This document shows positions 9,432 to 19,418 of a stretch of 27,032 nucleotides of DNA, one piece after another. This stretch comes from Chara braunii. Lineage: Eukaryota; Streptophyta; Charophyceae; Charales; Characeae. Position numbers and translations under genes: made by a program. Positions within the stretch are counted from its first letter, which is position 1; each line of letters opens with the position of its first letter. Location of the stretch: the NCBI GenBank assembly GCA_003427395.1, contig BFEA01000247.1, positions 1,658,333-1,685,364 of the forward strand, given 5' to 3'. Under the pieces are notes generated by a model. It searched no databases. It worked only from the letters and a program-made list of their open reading frames with translations, and was not told the DNA's origin.

Positions 9432-10672
9432 AGACAAGTCTCCTTATTTTTGGCCTCTCTTCCGCTTCTTCTGGTACTCTAGCGATGAGGGTGCCTCGCT
9501 GGCCTCTCTGGGCACCTCGTAGGATTGGGGCATACCCATAGGCTCCTTAAGTCTTGTCTCTAACTTCTGAGTACTCGACTCCAGTAGTATTTCAATTCCT
9601 TCTGACTCATACTCAAGCGTATCCATCCTCTGTGGTCTGCCCTCGATGACGCCCTCCATCGCAATCATCATCTCTCTCTCAGGAGGCTCCTCCACCCTCT
9701 GCTCAAGCGAAAACAGACTTGTCTCTTCCTGCATCGTATCAACTGCCTCAAGAAGCACATCCATAGACACCTCCCCTGAACCCTGAATCGGCTCGCTGCT
9801 GGCTGTCTGTTGCCCCCCCTCGACTGATAATGGCATAGCCATTGTCATGGGCTCCATAGCTGTTGTTGGCAACGTGGCGAGTTCAGTAGGCGCCCTGAAC
9901 TCAAAGGCCTCTCTCTCTGCCTCCCTCTTTGCCTTTGCCTCCTCAGGTTCCAGGACGACTCTTCCCATGGGCGGCTCCTAGGGTAGTCCAACAGCGGATG
10001 GTTGTCCGGATAAGCCCTGTACTGACTCTTTTTGAGTGTCATGTCGACTACTCCCTGCCCTATCCACTCCTTCGGCAAGCCCCTCTCTCTCTGTCTTGCT
10101 CACCACATCTCGAGGCTGCCGCCTCAAATCCTGGATGATGGCAGCTTAACTAGCCACCAATGCCTTGAGCTCTCGGACCTCCGCCTCAACCGCCTCCAAA
10201 CGCACTCCAAGGCTTGCTCCCTTCATCTTCTTTTCGACCAGATCATCTTCCAACATCAGGTACCTATTGAAAGATGTCTTGGTCAGGAAGCGGATCTTAC
10301 GGTTCAGGTACTCATCCGCCATCCTCGATGTCCCGAGTCCTGCCCTGTCTGGAGTTGCCAACCCCTCACTACGCTGGCCAAAGAACTCGTCCCACATCTC
10401 TTTGACTCCACATGGTTTAGGCGGTGTGCCTGGTGGCTGATTTGGGAGTGCCCCTGCCGTCTCCAGTCTCCGCCTTTCCTGCCAAATTTCCTCCACACGC
10501 TTCCCAACTCTGGCCCGTTTCTCCTCGGTTGCCTCCCCTGCCGGTACTCTCCCTCTTGTGCGATGGTCTGCTCTTCCCGGAATCTCGGCCACCGCCTCTC
10601 TCTCTGGCTGGCACAGCTCTCGCGGTGGCTCCATAGGCACGAGCTCCTTGATGTCAGGGTGCTCTTGGGCAT

Positions 10673-10840
10673 GCGCAGCCAGGTACCTATCAATCGTGGA
10701 GATGGCCTCTCTCCTCCAGTCAGTCCGTGCGCAGCCAAATACCTATCAATCGTGGAGATGACCTCTCTCCTCCAGTCAGTCTGTGCGCAGCTAGATACCT
10801 ATCAATCGTGGAGATGACCTCTCTCCTCCAGTCATTCCGT
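10673..10840. repeat. 56-bp tandem triplication inside Gag2
   Basis: Units start GCGCAGC at 10673, 10729 and 10785 and share ACCTATCAATCGTGGAGATG. Units differ by only a few bases, so the expansion is recent relative to the element's decay. Confidence 0.97.
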
Positions 10841-11958
10841 TCTCGCTCCATCTTCATCCCTACCCCTGGCGAAAGGATTGTCTCCGACAGCGGGGACAAA
10901 ATCTCCTCTTGCTGAGGCTCCTCCTCCTCCTCACGGGCGATCTAGGGTACGATCTCTGTCCCCAACTCTGCAGCATGCGTCTGAGGTGGAATGTCCTCTC
11001 CAACCTCTATCATCTCCTCTGCTATGCGTCCACCCTGAGCGCCTCGTCCTACCTCTCTTTCACCCTCACGGATCTCCTCTCATGGCATATCTCCAGCCGG
11101 TTCATCATGCCCCTCACCAGCCCGAGGCACTCTCCACTCTCCAGCAAGCTGCAGTGGTCCTCCGGATGGCGCCACCTCCTTTCTCGTGCGCTGGGGAGAC
11201 CTGCTCAACTCCGATCCAGTGAAGCACTGGAAGACCACAGGGCCTATTCCACACTCGGGATATGCCCCTCGCTCCTCCTCCACAGGTACTAACTCCTCCT
11301 CTCGCCTAGCGAGGGCCTTCCGTCCTCCTCGCGATGGCTTGGCCTCTCTGGGCTCCGGGTCCCTTTGCCTCTTGCTCCTCTGCCGTCTCTCAACCCTAGG
11401 CTGAGGTGGCTCTGCTTGTCGAAAGGCTTCTCTCAAATGTGCCCTGCAACTTTCCCAGTCCCGGGCCATATCCCTAATCTGTCTGGCCAATGGTCTCTCC
11501 GCCTTTCTGGTCCATAGGGGTAACATTTGCGCTCACTCATCCCTCAATATGCGTTGGTCGTGCATGAACTGCTCGAAGGCGGGGATGAAGTTCTCCACAT
11601 TCCCAATCTCCAGGCTGATTGGCCTGCCATCTGGTCCCACAAGCGATGGTCTTAGCTCCTACATCCTCATTTCCACCTCTGGCCAAGTCCTTGCCTCTCT
11701 ACGGATCCGTGTGATGGGCTCCTCGAACCTACCGGCTCCTCTCAACCTCTTAATCATCTGTGTCACTGTCCATCCCATATGCTCCGCATGACCTTTGAAG
11801 TCGTCCAAGAAGAGCTCTATATCCCCATCGTCGTATACAGGCGTGTGCTCCCTATGGCGAGACCCATGCCGCTCATAATCTCTTGATGCTTCCAATGACC
11901 TCCGTGACGGCCGCGTCTTCCTCCCTCCTCTCGGCATGGCTGTTTTCGTAAAGTCAGA

Positions 11959-12152
11959 CTTGCACAACAGGCGAAGGAGGCGACATGCACACATTGGGGT
12001 AAGCAAACAGGCGGAAATAAAGCAGGCTCAGGTCAGACCAAGCACACCCATCAAGCACACATATCCAACCTATACATCCTATCACTCTTTCCCTTTCTAA
12101 TTCTGATCCACGACTCTTTCCTACATACTTAGAGTTGGATCGCCTATCTTAC
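11959..12152 (-). other. Candidate 194-nt intron joining pol to Gag2
   Basis: On the minus strand the donor GAG|GTAAGA (exon ends at 12153) lies two codons before the pol stop (12144-12146). A CTGAC motif (12032-12036) is followed by a T/C-rich tract, and GCAAG|TCTGAC is the acceptor (exon resumes at 11958). Joining is in phase 0: seven codons later comes the Gag2 ATG at 11937. An alternative acceptor (AAACAG, intron end 11940) would be out of frame. The placement parallels the plus copy (2025-2157). Confidence 0.42.
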
Positions 12153-13354
12153 CTCTTCTCTTGCCACAAATTTCTTCAGCCTCGTTCCCCATACCCAATC
12201 CTTTCATTCCGTCTCATCCAACTCCTCAATCTGGCAGGCTCTGAAGTTTCCACATCGTACAATCCGATAGGGCCCCAGCCACCATTTGTCAACCTTTCTG
12301 GACCACTGTTTTTCCAAGGATGAGTCATATAGCAATACGACATCTCCAACTGCTAAAGGTACCTTCCGTACTCGCGCCGACTGGTCTCAACGATTCTTAT
12401 CATCCATGCGGCTTTTCTCCACTTGGTTGGACGCCTTCTGAATTCTTTCCTCAATCGCACTCACCTGTCGTGCTTGGATGCCGAGCAATTCCTCAAAGGA
12501 CAAGTTGGTTTCTAAATCCTGATGCCTCCAAGTCTTCAGGAAGCTCTCAATTGGGAAGGTGGCGTGTCTCCCGTACCATAGCGTGGCTGCCGCGTACTTA
12601 GTGGTCCTCTTTACCGTAATATTATCGACGAAAAATGCCGCCCTCAGGTATCTTAGCCACTGATTAGGCCTATCTTCAGTCCACTTAGCCAGAAGGTTCG
12701 TGATGGTGCTATGCCTTTTTCAACTGGAGCATTTGTTTGGGGGTGTGCGGCCGTGGTGTAATTGGTCACCACACCGTATCCTGTCAACAACTCCTGCAGC
12801 TTCTGGCAAGTAAACTTTGATCCCATGTCTATCACGAACTTTCTGGCGAAGGGGTAACGTAGGTAGTACTCTTCGATGCAGCTTACGAGAACCAACCCGG
12901 TCTTGGTACGAATGGCGCGGCCATCTACAAAGTCGGAAAGGTTATCACGCGCATTGAATATATAATTGTAGCCATGATCCCCAATTGGCATGAAGAGCAA
13001 GTCGAGATGTACTACGGCCTCGACTTCCCTTTTTAATCTTAGATGCAGTGGCTCTCCTGGCCTCCGAGGAGATCGTTATTGACGAGGTACGCAGGAACGA
13101 CAAAACTTGCTAACCATCTCCATCATTCCATTCCAATAGTATAGCTCGTCTATCTTGGCATACGTGGCACGAACTCCCCGATGTCCTCCCGCAATGCCAT
13201 CATAAAGCGCAACTATAATATCGATCTGACGGATCCTGCCACACACAACCCTCATAAGGTTTCCCACTTGCCTTTTTACGAAAATATGACCATCTCTCAC
13301 CAAATAGAGATGCCTCATCTTTTGAGTCATTTCGCTTGCATCCCTATCCCGCAT
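12144..13354 (-). pseudogene. Ty3/gypsy integrase: H2C2 domain, rve catalytic core, GPY-like C-terminus
   Basis: N-terminal zinc domain at 13354-13076: GGHRGV and FCRSC are present, but the first His position reads LYDG where the plus copy has LHDG. A stop at about 13076 separates it from the core. Core: HLDLLFM (Asp codon 13001-13003), VIDMGSK (Asp 12827-12829), APVEKG (Glu 12719-12721); exactly 35 residues lie between the second Asp and the Glu, the D,D-35-E signature. A small indel just after the Glu shifts the frame. The C-terminal half continues (LAKWTEDRPNQWLRYLRAAF near 12695-12635) to VVLLYDSSLEKQWSRK and WLGPYRI (about 12325-12250), with stops near 12390 and 12200, ending at 12144. 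Integrase joins element DNA to the host chromosome; this copy is interrupted but its catalytic triad is intact. Confidence 0.9.
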
Positions 13355-13417
13355 TTCACATGATAGGAAAAGTCTCAGCTCCAGGTAGATTCCATCGTAC
13401 TCCTCTGCACAGAATGT

Positions 13418-13867
13418 TTATTTGATCTCTCCCTCCTCAAAATCGTCATCCTGACTTTCTGGCATCACATCTTCATTCTCAATGGGATTCAGTGAGTTTA
13501 TCTGATGAAAGTTTCCTTGCAGAAGTATATTGACGAGGAGGTACATCCCTCTCATCAATTCCTCGTGCTTCTCTACCTGGTCTGGCCCTTCCTCTATCGT
13601 TCTTACCTCCTCCACCAGACAATGTGTACCTGCTAGTGCCAATTTCATCATCCATTAAACATCTTTGCCGCCCCATGGGTCCTCTTCCTCAAAAGGTTTG
13701 AGCACAAGTTTTGCCTTCTGTTCGTACCTCCTGGGTGCAAGCCAAATGGGATGGCCGACGCAATTCGGCACTTGCAAAGACCATTCATTTATGTAAAGAC
13801 GAATGTTTTCCTCTTGATCTAGGAACCCATCAACTGGGGGCGTAGTCTCTACTTCCTTCTCCTTCTG
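13418..13867 (-). pseudogene. Ty3/gypsy pol connector between RNase H and integrase
   Basis: Continues the same frame as RNase H and integrase. It contains LYINEWSLQVPNCVGHPIWL (about 13795-13735), an acidic EEEDPWGGKDV block, and an acidic run ending in EEGEIK at 13421. The EEDPWG block and LYIN match the plus copy at 940-1100. Stops occur near 13866, 13656 and 13418. No catalytic motif is expected here. Confidence 0.75.
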
Positions 13868-14291
13868 TTAGTCCCGGTCGATGCGGCTTAACCCATCTGC
13901 TTTATTCTTGTTCCCAGCGATCCTTTCCAACTCAAAGTTAAACATCCAGATGTAAGTCAACCATGTAGCGACCGTAGGATCCAATGAAACATAATTTCTC
14001 CACGAGTAGGCGAGCGCAGTCGGATCCACCCTTAATATGAATCTGCTGCCAAAGATATAATTCCTGAAGATTCTTAGGCGGTGAAGGACAGCGAGAGTTT
14101 CCTTCTTAAACTGAGAGTAGTTTCTCTCAGTTGTATTCAGAGTTCGGTTCTCAAACCTCAATGGTCTCTCCTTTCCTTCGATATCTGCCTGAATCAAGAC
14201 TCTTCCCAAAGCAGTCGGTCCAGCGTCTGTTTCAACGACAAATGGCCTTACCTCCGTGGCATCATAGTCCGACGCTCCCAGTACTAACCCT
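13868..14291 (-). pseudogene. Ty3/gypsy RNase H domain
   Basis: The open frame runs from about 14291 with ETDAGPTALGRVLIQAD (Asp of the active site) through RPLRFENRTLNTTERNYSQF and KKETLAVLHRLRIFRNYIFG (active-site Glu) to RVDPTALAYSW and WLTYIWMFNFELERIAGNKN, ending DGLSRIDRD at 13871. Domain order and motifs are those of gypsy RNase H, which removes template RNA during cDNA synthesis. No stop occurs inside the domain, making it the best-preserved part of the element. The 733-890 plus-strand fragment is its homologue. Confidence 0.9.
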
Positions 14292-15130
14292 CCTCAAAAT
14301 TCTTCGTTCATCCCAGCCATAGCCTTCTCTTGCTCCTCATCCCAGATCTATTCCTGATCCTGCCGAACTAACTTTCTCAAGTATTAAATCTTGGCGGCAA
14401 AGTTCTTGACGAAGGTCCTCCAGAACCCACAGGTGCCGAGGAAGCTTCTAACATCAGTTATCGAATGGAAAGGTACTAGTCATTCAGTAATCTTGTCTGT
14501 CTTTTTCACGTTCGGCCGACGACCCTTCTCACTACAGACGAAACCCAAAATGGTAGCCTCCCTCATGCAGTGTCTGGATTTGGCTTCACTTGCCGTGAGG
14601 TTGTGCTCTTCAAACAAACTGTGCCTTTATCAAAATTATAAACGTGCTTCCAGACAAAACGCCTTACTCCCGGCAAGACTTCGTCACTTTCCTTCCCTCT
14701 CGGCCCCTTTACCGCCAAGTCGTCGATATATGGCTGAGTGATATGCGGGTTGACTGACTGCATGACTCGAATCATATGTCGTTGAACCATCGCCACCGCA
14801 TTAGTTCACCCTTGCGGAGCCGCATTCATATGGATCAGTCCTCTAGGCGTATGCATTGCTGTCACTGGGCTGTCTGGGGGGTAGACTGGAAACTGTTCGT
14901 ACCCCGAGTAGAGGTCTATAAATGAGATTATAGGTCTTCCAACACAGGACATGGAGATGCGTACGATCCACTCGAGTAGTCGGCGACATGCATACGTATC
15001 TTGTCGTCGAGGTAATCCACTACCTTCTTCTCCTCGTCAAGATTGTGATACCGTGCCCCTCTCAAATTTCATGGCTCATGCGACACGGTATGGATTCGAA
15101 TCATGGAGATCTTATCTACGTCCAACCGCC
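14292..15130 (-). pseudogene. Ty3/gypsy reverse transcriptase, with internal deletion
   Basis: Before the palm, DEEKKVVDYLDDKIRMHVAD (about 15045-14985) is followed by a frame change and apparent loss of some tens of residues near 14950. Palm motifs follow: IDLYSGYEQFPVYPPDS (motif A Asp), APQG-stop-TNA (motif B with Trp replaced by TGA), and YIDDL at 14716-14730 (catalytic YxDD). The thumb/connection includes REATILGFVCSEKGRRPN and SITDVRSFLGTCGFWR (about 14540-14430), with TGA, TAA and TAG interruptions. RT copies element RNA to DNA. The catalytic Asp residues remain, but the reading frame is broken at least twice. Confidence 0.9.
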
Positions 15131-15689
15131 CTCGCTGATCGTCATCGAACGCATAGGCGTGATGTCTTTGCTTCATCAACTCTATCATCAGCGCCCTCTT
15201 TCGGGGTAACAGGAACTCCGTCTCTTCCACTATCAAGTTCTCCTTGTTCCCTTCATTGATACGGCACGACCCCATCGCTGCTTGCTCCCTCATGCGCCGT
15301 ATCAATCCTCGCTCTCGTTCGTAGTAAACCTTTTCATCTTCTGTGACAAAAACGGGAACTGGGCGACACTTCTTATCTATCGTCTTGTACCGCCTTTGGG
15401 AACCCTGCTTGAGCCGTCCCCTAAAAAAGGTTGGCTTACTGCTTGCGCTTGCATCAACGTAGGGTCCCTTCTTCCGCCTGGAAGCCGATAGACCAGCTCC
15501 AATTCCCCAGCCTGGGGACACTCTAGGACTTGCTCCCTTAGTGCCTGAATGGCGTCAAGATCCGCCATTTCGTATGTGGCCACCACATTTATGGCCTTAT
15601 TCACGCCAAACAAGCCGAGGGAAAACACCTCCTCCTGTGCTTCCTCTGTTGGTTCCTCACGGAGCTTTCGACGCTCGTCTTCTAATTCT
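15131..15689 (-). pseudogene. Ty3/gypsy protease-RT linker
   Basis: Two overlapping phases carry the linker: INVVATYEMADLDAIQALRE and LELVYRLPGGRRDP (about 15590-15470), then RYKTIDKKCRPVPVFVTEDE to LLPRKRALMIELMKQRHHAY, ending at 15069 in HTVSHEP-stop. It sits between protease and RT in the expected order. The frame changes near 15650 and 15520. Confidence 0.75.
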
Positions 15690-16061
15690 TCAATTGTGAA
15701 TGAACCAGGGTTGGCTCGATTCGTAATGCTCCGCGGGCCTGTGTCCGTCGTTTTTATTAAACATCAACGTTTCCGTTCTGCACAGGAATGATTTTCCTAG
15801 GAGGATGCCATGGTCCACTTCTGGCATGACGAAGAAGCAAGCCCTGACCGTCACTCTCCCAACCTCGATAAGTACGTTCGCAGCTGTCCCACAAAACACT
15901 GCCTTGCAGTTGGCTCCATGTAAAATGCCGCAATCCGAGCAGTCTATCTCTAATCCGAACCTGAGTGCGTCAACTTTTTGTATGATATTCATCTCTGCTC
16001 CCGTGTCCACCATTGCTGCGCACTTGAAGCCTTTTATCACCAAATCCACCATACTGCAGGT
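15690..16061 (-). pseudogene. Ty3/gypsy aspartic protease
   Basis: MVDTGAEMNII holds the DTG active-site triplet at 15999-16007. Downstream HGILLGKSFL (about 15810-15780) fits the second conserved hydrophobic-Gly strand of retroviral-type proteases. The enzyme would cut the Gag-Pol polyprotein and act as a homodimer. The N-terminal link to Gag1 (KMDWKCVACG, 16990-16955) has been separated by the 893-bp insertion at 16062-16954; counting the 8-bp target duplication once, the codons on the two sides are in the same frame. Confidence 0.88.
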
Positions 16062-16246
16062 CAGGGTTATCAGGCGGGGGCCCCCGGGGGCAAAGCCGGG
16101 GTAGGGGTTTGACCCCCGGACCCCTGCTGCGGGGGTGCCCGACCCCCGCCCATCCCAAAACACCCCCACCGGTGCCCCGACCCCCGCACCCCCGCCAGGC
16201 CTCGCACCCCTACCCTCGCCTCCCCCGCACCCCCACCACCCCGCAC

Positions 16247-16284
16247 CTGTCTCTTATACACATCTAGATGTGTATAAGAGACAG
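16247..16284. other. Sequencing adapter: transposase junction (mate-pair) artefact
   Basis: Two mosaic-end sequences (CTGTCTCTTATACACATCT and its reverse complement) abut exactly, making the 38-bp palindromic junction used in tagmentation mate-pair libraries. This is not genomic. The 40 bp after it, up to the gap (16285-16324), are therefore probably the other end of a circularised fragment and may be misplaced; I did not find them elsewhere in the window. Confidence 0.97.
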
Positions 16285-16324
16285 GTGGTATGTCATGCAT
16301 GTATCGATTTTGCAATTTTGTTGT

Positions 16325-16650
16325 NNNNNNNNNNNNNNNNNNNNNNNNNNNNNNNNNNNNNNNNNNNNNNNNNNNNNNNNNNNNNNNNNNNNNNNNNNNN
16401 NNNNNNNNNNNNNNNNNNNNNNNNNNNNNNNNNNNNNNNNNNNNNNNNNNNNNNNNNNNNNNNNNNNNNNNNNNNNNNNNNNNNNNNNNNNNNNNNNNNN
16501 NNNNNNNNNNNNNNNNNNNNNNNNNNNNNNNNNNNNNNNNNNNNNNNNNNNNNNNNNNNNNNNNNNNNNNNNNNNNNNNNNNNNNNNNNNNNNNNNNNNN
16601 NNNNNNNNNNNNNNNNNNNNNNNNNNNNNNNNNNNNNNNNNNNNNNNNNN
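16325..16650. other. Assembly gap (326 N)
   Basis: A run of N within the GC-rich insertion. Reading frames that cross it are meaningless. Confidence 1.
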
Positions 16651-16792
16651 CACCACCGCCCCCGCCCCTGCCCCGACCCCGCACCCCCGCCCCCGCTGCA
16701 AGCCAACCCCGGCCCCGCATCCCGCTGGGCCCCGAGCCCGCACTACCTCGGGCTCTCGAAGGGGGGTGTAGCCCCGGGGGGGGGCCAAGGTC

Positions 16793-16823
16793 GGGCCAAA
16801 ACTGCAATATTGCAGTTTGGCCC
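16793..16823. repeat. Near-perfect 15-bp hairpin in the GC-rich insertion
   Basis: GGGCCAAAACTGCAAT is followed directly by its reverse complement, except for one extra A. It could be a structural element of the transposon or a relic of an older insertion. Confidence 0.9.
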
Positions 16824-16854
16824 AGGGGGTGCAGGCTGCAGCTGCGCACCCCCC

Positions 16855-16896
<42 letters not shown>

Positions 16897-17983
16897 GGCC
16901 AGGGGTGTCGACCCCCGACCCCTGGGGCCCCGGTGCCGGGGCTCGACAACCCTGCCGCAGGCCACACACTTCCAGTCCATCTTCATTCCGGTTTACGCCC
17001 ATTCCGCCTCTTTTGGCAGAATCACACTTAGATGGACATTCGGTACTAAGCGAGGAGAGAGCCTTCCCTTTAGCTCATTGCGGAGCTCAGGAGAAGATAC
17101 CTGGATCTCTTTCAAGGTCACCAGGTCGTTATGACCCTCAAGTAGTTTATCGATTACCTTCTCCACGTCAACCCCTCTTCCAACCAGACCGCATACTTCT
17201 TTTTCCTTGGCACCGCATCGCACAGAACTAGTTTGGCTTCTTCCTGGGCTCCTCTCTTCTTGGCTCTTTGCTCCGCTCTCTGGTCCTCTTCCTGGCGCAA
17301 CCTTTCATCCTGCTTGTCCTCATCATCAGCATTCTCCACCTCTATGGCCTCCTTTCTCTTTTCTAGCTCTGGCTCTTTCCGCGGAGGTTTCAGGCTTGCA
17401 CTGATCTTAGTCTGGCCTCTAGTACGAGTTGTCTGTGCCATTCTTCCTTGCGCCGTAGGGGGTCTAACCATCATTCCAGACCGCAAGCCTGATCCCACGG
17501 TAGCTACTCCGGGTCGCACTGACATCGATTACGGGTCAGACTCATAAAGAAAGACTTAGGGAATACCAGCCCTCCAACCCTTTACTTCCTCACAAATGTC
17601 TACCAACTTCTGCTGGTACCTCCCCATCTTTCCCCGCAGATCCTCCATCTTGCCTAGAAGGATTGATGTTGGTTCCACCTTCTCATTTTCGCCCTCTTCG
17701 TCTGACTCAACGACTATGGGCTCTTCCCTTATAGCTCCAGCCCGTAGCCTCTGAGTTACCTCTTCATCACTTTCCACCTCTTCCACCCTAATTGGTGGGT
17801 CGTCATTTCCTGCCACAACCTGAATGTGGCAGGCGGCGCTTGCCGTGCAGCTATCCTTTTTTGAGCCTTCGCCCTTACTCCACCTGGAACCTTCTGGTCG
17901 ATGTACTCTCCGAACTGATCGTATATATCGTCATCCATATTGGAATAAATCAATCCGACCTTTTCATCTTCCCGCCTAGTATT

Positions 17984-18025
17984 GCAGAACCGTATGGTAT
18001 GGCCTTGCTTGTCACAATGCTGACA
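17984..18025 (-). other. CCHC zinc knuckle of Gag1
   Basis: CQHCDKQGHTIRFC gives C-x2-C-x4-H-x4-C exactly, in the same frame as the upstream Gly/Gln-rich tail. The element thus carries two different knuckles, one in Gag1 and one in Gag2. Confidence 0.93.
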
Positions 18026-19368
18026 TATAGCGGTTCTCCAATCAAAACAGGATCTCCCACTTCCCTGGCTCCCTTGATTCCCCTGGCCCTGGAAGCCCTA
18101 GTTATCCCATTGACCTCCTCAACCACCGCCATTCCTGCCACATCCTCTTCCACCACCTCTTCCTCCATTCCCTTGATTGTCCTGGCCTTGATTACCTCCA
18201 CCAGCCACACTACCTTGTGAACTCGGCGCCGGCGACAGAGGTGGCGCCATGTGTTGGGCCTGTGCAGCAGGATAGCTTGGCGATGGCATACTCGCTTGGG
18301 GCCCAGCATATGGTACCATCTGCCCAGATGGAGTCGGGCTTTCCCATGACACAAAGGTGTTAAACACAGGCCATGGCCACTGCGCGTATGGTGGTATCGA
18401 TGCTTGTGAAGGTCCAGCGCTGCTTGATGGAGCCGACGTACTTGGTGAGGCTACCGCTAGTGCTTGGGGCGTCTGCCCCTTTCCTGAGCCTTGCCCTCCC
18501 TGCGTTAAGTTACGTTGTTTGCGTAGCGCTTTTGAAAGGTGCTGGGGCACTTGCTCCTCTTCTTCCCACTCCTCTTGGATGGCTTCCTCTATCATTGGAT
18601 CCTTCTCTTTTCCCGTGGTCGTCGTCACCACTTTCTTTTGTATCACCACGCCCTTCCCATAGCCCAGTTCCGCAAGTACGTCGGTGACAATCCTCTTTAC
18701 CCTCGGGGTCCCTGAAGTGGTTGCATCCCGTTCTTTCCTCTTTCGCCTTTGCAGGCGCATCTGATATTGTTCCATCTGGTCCAGACTTCCTTTCTCTACT
18801 CCTTTGTCAATAGTGGTCCAGGTGAGCTTCGCACTTCCCCCAGCATAGCTTGTAAGCTCCGCCGCTTCCGAGGCAGTGAGCAATCCTTGAAAGATAGCAC
18901 ACTATGCCTCCTCAGAGATCCCAGAAACCTTTCTCGCCTTCTTCTTAAACTCTTGTACGAAGGTTCCCACGGTGGTGAAGTCATCCCTATTCATGGCTTC
19001 CAGGTCCGCAATGGTTAATAGGTCATCGCCCAGCCTGTATTTCCTTTGCATCCCATCTTTGAATCTAGCCCAACAGTCATTAGCTGCGTTCACAACCTTT
19101 TCTACTTCTTCGTGATGGTCATGGAGCACATACTTCAGAATCCGCTGAAATTTTACAGTGTCCGATAACCCCACTAGATTGTTCTACCAAGTCAAGCCAA
19201 TCAGAGACCCGCTCCCTATTGAAATGGAAGGTATCGACCTTGGGAACATTGCTCTGCGACCTTTCACGCCTGTCCAAGGCTTCGACCAAATCATCGATCG
19301 TCAGGACCTTCCCGGTACCATCAGCTATGCCTCCTGGCATCTTGGCCGAACCTCTTTCTCAAATTTTC

Positions 19369-19418
19369 CTGTTAAGAAGAGGAAGGAAAAAAAACTTTCA
19401 TTCAGCGTCCCAACTTAC
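19369..19418 (-). other. Candidate short intron at the start of Gag1
   Basis: On the minus strand ATG|GTAAGT (cut after 19419) is a consensus donor. A run of T/C then ends in TTAACAG|GA at 19369, a consensus acceptor. The intron would be only 50 nt, short for plants and algae. Joined exons read ATG GAA AAT TTG AGA AAG, then meet a stop after about 16 codons, in a frame different from MPGGIADG at 19340. It may be real with later indel damage, or chance. Confidence 0.35.

Larger units (their letters stand above)
9243..11937 (-). pseudogene. Gag2: second Gag-like ORF downstream of pol (minus copy)
   Basis: Start ATG at 11937 (MPRGGRKTRPSRRS...). The N-terminal Gag-like segment (HTPVYDDGDIELFLDDF about 11835-11785, TRIRREARTWPEVEMRM to 11662) aligns with the plus copy. 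A long Glu/Arg-rich region follows. Around 10640-10150 a helical, possibly coiled-coil segment includes PPKPCGVKEMWDEFFGQRSEG. The C-terminus has a CCHC knuckle and a tail ending at the TAA 9243-9245. In-frame stops occur at about 11656, 11077, 10940, 9441 and 9393. The frame shifts once across a 56-bp x 3 tandem repeat (10673-10840); two extra units (112 bp) account exactly for the shift. Without them the ORF would be about 860 codons. It follows pol by about 200 bp in the same strand. Role unknown; by Gag homology probably RNA binding or assembly. Confidence 0.75.
16062..16954. mobile_element. Non-autonomous hAT-like insertion, GC-rich, with gap
   Basis: Ends are imperfect terminal inverted repeats: CAGGGTTATCAGGC at 16062 and CAGGGTTGTCGAGC on the opposite strand from 16954 (11 of 14). 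Flanks CTGCAGGT (16054-16061) and CCGCAGGC (16955-16962) match at 6 of 8 positions, the two differences being C/T; this fits an aged 8-bp target duplication. CAGGG ends and an 8-bp duplication are hallmarks of hAT elements. The interior is strikingly G/C-rich, with many CCCCCG runs and a T37 tract (16859-16895), and has no coding domain that I recognise. It also holds an adapter and 326 N, so its true length is unknown. Confidence 0.6.

Noticed and set aside
10032-10817. A 261-codon plus-strand frame
   Set aside because: It is a shadow of Gag2 on the opposite strand and includes the 56-bp repeats; no domain seen.
16070-17231. Several long frames of about 240-313 codons with X, Lys or Phe runs
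   Set aside because: They cross the N gap, the adapter and the T37 tract, so none can be a real protein.
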